NCBI GenBank assembly: GCA_947564305.1
Contig: CANOBT010000062.1
Location: 1-30,149 of the forward strand
DNA length: 30,149 nt
Source of the DNA: an uncultured Lachnospiraceae bacterium
GTDB taxonomy: Bacteria; Bacillota_A; Clostridia; Lachnospirales; Lachnospiraceae
Direction of reading: 5' to 3'
Position 1 is the first letter of the stretch, and every line of letters starts with the position of its first letter. Position numbers and translations under genes: made by a program. This document shows positions 25,445 to 30,149 of this stretch, piece after piece. Below the pieces are notes generated by a model. That model searched no databases. It saw only the letters and a list, made by a program, of their open reading frames with translations, and was not told where the DNA came from.

Positions 25445-27991
25445 ATGGACATCGAGCGGGGGAATATAGAAATACTCTTTGGAGAAATAGACTATCTGGC
25501 GATTGGCAGGCAGGTTTATTGGGACAAGTCGGAAGTAAAACCAGTGCAAACATATAAAAAAATTGACAAAAAGTTATATATGCGGGGAGCAGAAAAGATT
25601 TTCCGTAATATGTCAGAAAATGAGCGGGAAAACAGTTATCTGCTGGCATGTACACAGATGAGGGATGATGAGGGGAACAATCCAAGCCTTTTTCGGCTTC
25701 TCACGAATATATCAAAGAAGCTGTTGGAGACAGACGGAGATGAGATTAAATGCAGATTTGACCAGATGCTCCGCTGGAGGGAGATATCGTTCCCGTTCGG
25801 GCAGGATATTTTTACATGTGCATATCTGGCGGACTATGATTGCAGCAGAGGTTTTGAGACGACATACTTTTCCTGGCTCCCGATTATACGCAGCGACAAT
25901 GACAGGCTCCACAATATTTTGAAAAAAGGGATTGCTGAGAATCATTTTCATCTGGCGGGGTCTACCAAGATTTTTGAGCTGAACTGGATAAGCCTGATGA
26001 ATCAGATTGACGACAGACTCCACGATTTTATGAAAATAACCCGTACACTCCAGGAGTATTTTACGGATCCCTTTGATGACTCGGGAAAAAAAGAAAGTTT
26101 TTATGCTAAATGCCAGCGTGCGGCTCTGTATAGAGTATATTTATTTTCAGTTATGCAGAATGACGGCTTCTTGATTCATAAGCTGGAAGGATTGCTGAAA
26201 GGATTGTGGAAGGGGATAAAACCAGAGGAAATTGTAACCGATATACAGGATGCGGTTACATTGGCCAGAAATATTTACGGAGCAAGAGTAAAGAGCCATG
26301 TACTGGATTATGCACTGGAAAAAAGTATTATAGATGAAAACGAAAATGAATGCAGACTTCTTGCCGGAGAGCGGAAGTTTTTATATGACTGTTTTAAATG
26401 GTCTGCATCCGGCTTATTTAAAGAGGAACAGAAAGATTTATTTTATGTATATCTGGTCATCAGGACTGATTTCCGGGGAGAACTTATTCAGACAAACAAC
26501 CGGGTTGGATTTTCTAATTTCTCTAATTATCAGGACCGAAAAGAGTTCTTTATTGAAGGAAAGAAAGCATATGAGGAGGAACTGGTGCGTCTGTCATTAA
26601 ATGAATCTCTGAGAAAAGAGAATATGGTATCTCTGGAGGCGCGCATCTGTCCGAAGAAATCTTCATCCGTTCTGTATCAGACATTGAAAAACTTTGAGAA
26701 TATTGTGATAAGCGGACCTGGAAAAGAGGCATATGATAAACTGATTTATGTCATGCATTTTCCCAAATTTCCAGATCAGAACTTTGTTCCGGGTGTGCCC
26801 CGAAATGATAATGTGCGCAGAACAGCAGCGCGCCAGGCAAGAAGTATTGCAGCATTGTTGGAAAAACGGATGGAAATCAATAAACATATCAAAGGGATTG
26901 ATGCATGTTCCAGCGAACTTGCGTGCCGTCCGGAGGCATTTGGGCAGGTATTCCGGTATTTATCCGATGTCGTAGTGATGTGTAAAGAAACGCAGAAAGA
27001 TGCGTCAAGAAATCATTTTAAAACGAGAAACCTGCATACAACCTACCACGCGGGAGAAGATTTTTATGATATTGCGGACGGTCTGCGTGCAATTGACGAA
27101 ACGATGCTTTTCTGTGGATTAAAGCGGGGAAGCAGGCTCGGCCATGCACTTGCATTAGGAATTGATCCGGAAGAATATTATAAATATAAGGGCTATAGGA
27201 TTGTAATTTCAAAACAGACGCTGTTAGACGATATTGCATGGATGTTGGGCAGGGCAAATGAGTTGGGATGCGTGATGGACAGCAGTCTGAAAAGCAGGAT
27301 GGAAGAAAAGTATTATGATTTATATGAAGAAGTATTCAGACATAATATGAGAAGAAAGTACTCCATGTCAGTCTATGATTACTATCAAAGCTGGAAATTG
27401 AGAGGAGATAAACCGGAATTATACAGACTGGAAACGGATGAATTTCAAAAAAAGCTTGCAGATACACCATTAGAAAGATTTGACAGATATCAATTTAATG
27501 AGAAAGTCGGCAATGATCTGCGCAAAAATGAGAGATATAAATACATATATTCTGTTTACCATTTTGATGAACGGGTCCGTGAAAAGGGCAGTGAGATTAC
27601 AGAGTTTAAAACAGGACCGGATTATATTCAATTTGTACGGCAGATGCAGGATCAAATGATACGGCAGGCAGCCTGTATAGGAATTGGGATTGAGACCAAT
27701 CCATCGTCTAATTATTTAATAGGAACAATCAAAAAATATGAGGAGCATCCGATTCTTCGATTCAATGCGAGAAAATTATGCAGCGTTGAACCGAATACAT
27801 CTTTGAGCGTTTCTATTAACACCGATGATCAGGGGGTGTTTGACACATTGCTCGAAAATGAATATGCACTAATGGCGCTTGCATTGAAGAAAGCAAAGGA
27901 TAAGGATGCAAACTTATTGTATGATATAGAAGATATTTATGAATGGGTAGATTATGTCAGGAGGATGGGACTTGAGCAGGTGTTTGTGTGA
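25445..27991 (+). CDS. rdrB: RADAR adenosine deaminase RdrB
   Basis: The deaminase subunit of RADAR. The 848-aa protein is much larger than metabolic adenosine deaminases but carries the whole zinc site of that superfamily: ENHFHLAGS (H167, H169), TTYHAGEDF (H535, E538), RLGHALALG (H567), ETNPSSN near 730 and SINTDDQGVF (D794, D795). Long insertions between these motifs are typical of RdrB, which builds a large cage. AAGGAG precedes the ATG, and only 12 nt separate it from rdrA, so the pair is one operon. I see no SLATT or Csx27-like accessory gene of the recognised type after it, so this would be the minimal two-gene form unless the small ORF that follows is an accessory. Confidence 0.93.
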   Translation: MDIERGNIEILFGEIDYLAIGRQVYWDKSEVKPVQTYKKIDKKLYMRGAEKIFRNMSENERENSYLLACTQMRDDEGNNPSLFRLLTNISKKLLETDGDEIKCRFDQMLRWREISFPFGQDIFTCAYLADYDCSRGFETTYFSWLPIIRSDNDRLHNILKKGIAENHFHLAGSTKIFELNWISLMNQIDDRLHDFMKITRTLQEYFTDPFDDSGKKESFYAKCQRAALYRVYLFSVMQNDGFLIHKLEGLLKGLWKGIKPEEIVTDIQDAVTLARNIYGARVKSHVLDYALEKSIIDENENECRLLAGERKFLYDCFKWSASGLFKEEQKDLFYVYLVIRTDFRGELIQTNNRVGFSNFSNYQDRKEFFIEGKKAYEEELVRLSLNESLRKENMVSLEARICPKKSSSVLYQTLKNFENIVISGPGKEAYDKLIYVMHFPKFPDQNFVPGVPRNDNVRRTAARQARSIAALLEKRMEINKHIKGIDACSSELACRPEAFGQVFRYLSDVVVMCKETQKDASRNHFKTRNLHTTYHAGEDFYDIADGLRAIDETMLFCGLKRGSRLGHALALGIDPEEYYKYKGYRIVISKQTLLDDIAWMLGRANELGCVMDSSLKSRMEEKYYDLYEEVFRHNMRRKYSMSVYDYYQSWKLRGDKPELYRLETDEFQKKLADTPLERFDRYQFNEKVGNDLRKNERYKYIYSVYHFDERVREKGSEITEFKTGPDYIQFVRQMQDQMIRQAACIGIGIETNPSSNYLIGTIKKYEEHPILRFNARKLCSVEPNTSLSVSINTDDQGVFDTLLENEYALMALALKKAKDKDANLLYDIEDIYEWVDYVRRMGLEQVFV

Positions 27992-28084
27992 GGAGAGGTG
28001 CATAGATAGATTGAGTAAAAGATAACTGAGTGGAACGGTGTTTGATTATTTTCGAGCAGCTTCATAATTGGCTAAAGAAAAGCT

Positions 28085-28360
28085 ATGAATAGAATGAGGA
28101 GAAGGTCTTATGGCAGAATACAATATGACATTGGCATGCCCAGCGAATTATTGTTAGGAATCCGTTATATACTGATAAAAGATTTCATGATTGCTTTTAT
28201 CGAAGTAGCCTTTAGCTCTGGCCTAATGGATGCAGTTCTATCTGGTGATTTTGTAAAAGGGATAACGGCTGGTGTGGCCTCAGGGGCGCTGTGTTCATTG
28301 ACAAAGTTATTTTCGAGCATAAATAGCTTGGATGAACGTGATTTTTTGGCATTGACTTGA
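28085..28360 (+). CDS. Small hypothetical membrane-like ORF, possibly frameshifted
   Basis: A 91-aa open frame directly after rdrB that I do not recognise. Residues about 20-75 are fairly hydrophobic (IAFIEVAFSSGLMDAVL, GITAGVASGALCSL) and may span the membrane once or twice. Its start is doubtful: the best ribosome site (AGGAGAAGG, 28097-28105) points to an ATG at 28110 in another frame, which reads MAEYNM and stops after 15 residues (28157). That mismatch suggests a start and body separated by a frameshift. It could be a decayed RADAR accessory or an unrelated fragment. Confidence 0.35.
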   Translation: MNRMRRRSYGRIQYDIGMPSELLLGIRYILIKDFMIAFIEVAFSSGLMDAVLSGDFVKGITAGVASGALCSLTKLFSSINSLDERDFLALT

Positions 28361-28487
28361 TACATGTTTTGGAGTATTATCATTAGGACATGGCATTAGG
28401 GAGTGTTTTCCGTCGGAGATGATTAATCGTTTGAACGGCAGAGAGAGGTAATATTACAATGAGGATAAGTAGGGTGATTGAAAGAGT

Positions 28488-28826
28488 ATGCTGACTTCTG
28501 TAAAAGATATCGTATTTGAATTTACAAAAGACATGTATCATTTGTTCGGAAAGGATATGAGCAGAGTTGTGATTTATGGATCTTATGCAAGGGGGGATTA
28601 TTCAAAGGAGTCGGATATCGATGTCATGATTCTAGTTAAAATTCCCGAAGCTAAAATTCGAGATTATACAGATGATGTGGCAGATTGCGCTTTTGGATAT
28701 TTGATGAAGTACGGTATTGACATTTCCCCGGTGGTTAAGAATGAAGAGCATTTTAATTATTGGGTAGATACCCTCCCATATTATCGTAATATCCGGGATG
28801 AGGGGGTGATAGTCGATGCAGGATAA
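28488..28826 (+). CDS. Minimal nucleotidyltransferase antitoxin (MNT domain)
   Basis: A 112-aa DNA polymerase beta-type nucleotidyltransferase of the MntA class, which silences its partner HEPN toxin by attaching AMP units to it. The signature GSYARGDYSKESDID shows the exact GS-X10-DxD spacing (G31, S32, D43, D45). The gene ends with an 11-nt overlap into the HEPN gene, the classic arrangement for this toxin-antitoxin type and a sign of translational coupling. A weak GGGTGATT ribosome site lies before the ATG. Such modules are frequent in defence islands and on mobile DNA. Confidence 0.9.
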   Translation: MLTSVKDIVFEFTKDMYHLFGKDMSRVVIYGSYARGDYSKESDIDVMILVKIPEAKIRDYTDDVADCAFGYLMKYGIDISPVVKNEEHFNYWVDTLPYYRNIRDEGVIVDAG

Positions 28827-29220
28827 GGAACGGGACTTGTCAGTTTATCGCTTGTCACTGGCAAAAGAGACACTTGCAAATGCAAGGCTGTGTCTGGATA
28901 ATAAATTTTATCGTGATTGTATCAACCGATCATATTATGCAGCATTTTATTCTATTAAGGCAATACTGGCAATAGAGAAGATTGATTTCAAAAGGCATAA
29001 AGATGCAGTTGCATATTTCAATAAAACTTATGTTGCTACAGGAGTATTCTCCAGAGAGGTTGGAAAAAGACTTGGAAGAATTAAAATGATGCGTGAGGAA
29101 TCAGACTATAGTGATTTTTTTATAGTTTCTGAAGAAGATGCAAGAAAGCAGTATGAAGCGGCAGAGTATATAATCTGTATAGTTGAACAATATTTGACGG
29201 GCAACGATAATGAAAAATGA
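28816..29220 (+). CDS. HEPN-domain toxin partner
   Basis: A 134-aa all-helical HEPN protein, the likely RNase toxin of the MNT/HEPN pair. The conserved helix is NRSYYAAFYSIKAILA (R38 onward). In many HEPN RNases the Arg is followed at a fixed distance by His; here the matching place is Tyr (R-x6-Y), which some members of this subfamily share, so RNase activity is not certain. Its ATG lies inside the end of the MNT gene (ATGCAGGATAA overlap), with GGGGGTGAT just upstream as ribosome site. No T-run terminator is visible before the insertion element that begins 88 bp later. Confidence 0.85.
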   Translation: MQDKERDLSVYRLSLAKETLANARLCLDNKFYRDCINRSYYAAFYSIKAILAIEKIDFKRHKDAVAYFNKTYVATGVFSREVGKRLGRIKMMREESDYSDFFIVSEEDARKQYEAAEYIICIVEQYLTGNDNEK

Positions 29221-29302
29221 TTATCTGGAACATCTGGTACAGAGATAGCATGTATAAAGGAGAAAATTGTGGTTTGACAGCGATCAGAACGGAATGATAT
29301 AT

Positions 29303-29308
29303 TCCCGT
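29303..29308. repeat. Target-site duplication, left copy (TCCCGT)
   Basis: TCCCGT directly abuts the left end of the IS remnant, and the same six bases abut its right end at 30057-30062. This marks a genuine transposition event. Confidence 0.75.
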
Positions 29309-29397
29309 CTTTGACAGTTACTAAAAGAAAAAACCGCTGTATCCCTTGTATTTACTGGGGTGCAGCGATTTTTGGTGTTGTCACGATGTTTAGTAAT

Positions 29398-29931
29398 TTA
29401 TTCCCTTCCTTTACTTTTTTTCTGAATCGTTTTCATGTTACTTTTGGTTATGAATCGGTAATCGGTCCGAAAACCGCATGCATCATGGAGAGCATCCGTA
29501 ATAGACTCACGCCTGTAGGTTGGGATAAATCCCTGTTCCTGAACCTCCACAAAATTCATTGCTTTCAAGGTATCCAAAAGTTCTTCACAGGTATATTTTA
29601 ATTGAAGCTTTTTTTCCAGATACCGATAGATTGTCAGTGCGAGAAAACAGATCAGGAAATGTGCTTTGATTCGGTTTTCATCCTGTAGATAAACACGCCT
29701 TGCTGAAAAATCTGTCTTCATAATACGAAAGCATTCTTCTATCTGCCATCGCCCCTCGCTGACTTTATCATCCAGAAGATCTGTACATACTGCGTACAGT
29801 CCGTCATACCGGGACTCTTCTTCAATCTTGCTTTCATCCAGATAATGATGGATGTCGGCAGTTTCCCCTTCCTTTGTAGCTGCCGTAGTTCCGATAAAAC
29901 GGGCCGGGTCATTGGGATTTTTACGGTTCTT
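29398..29931 (-). pseudogene. C-terminal remnant of an IS1634/IS4-type DDE transposase
   Basis: One uninterrupted frame of 177 codons on the minus strand, starting inside the palindrome right after a TAA and ending at the TAA at 29400-29398. It has no start codon of its own. Recognisable transposase segments are DPARFIGTT, the catalytic-Glu helix GRWQIEECFRIMKTDF, ENRIKAHFLICFLALTIYRYLEKKL, and GFIPTYRRESITDALHDACGFRTDYRFI. A full relative should be roughly 500-600 aa, so about two thirds is missing, including the first catalytic Asp. It should be read as a single broken gene even though an in-frame Met makes part of it look like a short separate ORF. Confidence 0.85.
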
Positions 29932-30004
29932 TTAGTACCATATAAGTGTAAGAGATAAAGCACTAATGATATGCTTTATCTCTTACACTTATATGGTACT
30001 AAAA
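29930..30004. repeat. Perfect 33-bp-arm palindrome at the IS deletion point
   Basis: The left arm 29930-29962 (begins TTTTAGTACCATATAAG) is the exact reverse complement of the right arm 29972-30004, around the 9-nt loop CTAATGATA. The right arm on the minus strand probably represents the original leader of the transposase gene; the left arm would be its inverted copy made during the deletion. Confidence 0.9.
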
Positions 30005-30056
30005 AGCAGGTTTTATGTGACCTGCAAGGCATTTTTTAATTACCCAACTGTCAAAC

Positions 30057-30062
30057 TCCCGT
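30057..30062. repeat. Target-site duplication, right copy (TCCCGT)
   Basis: Second copy of the 6-bp duplication, directly after the right terminal repeat of the IS. Confidence 0.75.
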
Positions 30063-30126
30063 AACCATTTCAGGCAGTTCGCTATTAACTTAATCCTGAA
30101 TCCGTGAAATTCACCTTTCCATAACT

Positions 30127-30149
30127 GTTGAAAAGGTTGATTTTTCAAC
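30127..30149. other. Stem-loop at the window's right edge
   Basis: GTTGAAAA (30127-30134) pairs with TTTTCAAC (30142-30149) around GGTTGAT. The stem runs to the last base of the window and may continue past it. The rest of 30063-30149 shows no gene. Confidence 0.4.

Larger units (their letters stand above)
29309..30056 (-). mobile_element. IS1634-like element, internally deleted (748 bp)
   Basis: Both ends are intact. The left end reads CTTTGACAGTTACTAAAAG and the right end, on the other strand, GTTTGACAGTTGGGTAATT, forming imperfect inward terminal repeats. Six-base direct repeats flank them. Subterminal hairpins lie at about 29335-29367 and 30006-30025. Only the last 177 residues of the transposase remain, since the 5' two thirds are gone. 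A perfect palindrome sits exactly where the coding frame breaks. With both ends present it could in principle still be moved by a full-length relative elsewhere in the genome. Family placement rests on transposase motifs and the 6-bp duplication. Confidence 0.78.

Noticed and set aside
29739..29963. A separate 74-codon minus-strand gene
   Set aside because: It reads through the palindrome in a frame other than the transposase frame, which is open over the same stretch and has clear motifs.

Overview
The window looks like a chromosomal segment of a low-to-mid GC Firmicute, most likely a Lachnospiraceae-type gut Clostridium. This rests on AGGAGG-type ribosome sites before nearly every gene, TTGNNN/TATAAT sigma-A promoters, the LCP, cohesin and MdoB-like surface proteins, and an AAA-ATPase/PD-(D/E)XK gene and Uma2 gene of types common in that group. 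I assign no species.

Positions 1-14602 are a cell-surface glycopolymer region: a leftward family 2 glycosyltransferase, a 60-bp tandem repeat in the divergent gap, then rightward genes for an acyltransferase-3 protein, a rhamnosyltransferase-like GT2, an LCP (LytR-CpsA-Psr) ligase with a Gly/Tyr tail, a cohesin-domain membrane protein with a very acidic tail, GlmS, an MdoB/LtaS-like phosphoglycerol transferase, UDP-galactopyranose mutase, and a long UDP-sugar 4,6-dehydratase. Together these would supply activated sugars (GlcNAc-6-P line, UDP-Galf, 4-keto-6-deoxy sugars), assemble and decorate a polymer, and attach it to the wall.

Positions 14725-17620 are transitional: an AAA-ATPase/PD-(D/E)XK protein, then a ROK regulator whose N-terminus is a leftover piece of a zinc-type alcohol/polyol dehydrogenase.

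Positions 17680-29220 form a defence island: a large Mrr-like nuclease-NACHT STAND protein, a Uma2 nuclease-fold protein, a two-gene RADAR system (rdrA ATPase and rdrB adenosine deaminase), a small possibly broken membrane ORF, and an overlapping MNT/HEPN toxin-antitoxin pair. The window closes with a decayed IS1634-like element that has a 6-bp target duplication, both terminal repeats, a C-terminal transposase remnant and a perfect 33-bp-arm palindrome at its internal deletion.

The most interesting observation is a three-copy regulatory cassette with fixed geometry (TTGTRG, 17 nt, TANNAT, 6 nt, GTGGCG, then a terminator-like hairpin ending in a conserved TGCCT and a T-run). It lies upstream of the UDP-sugar dehydratase, the NACHT gene and rdrA. 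It looks like a shared promoter plus short attenuated leader RNA placing surface-sugar and defence genes under one control. I do not recognise it as a named RNA family.
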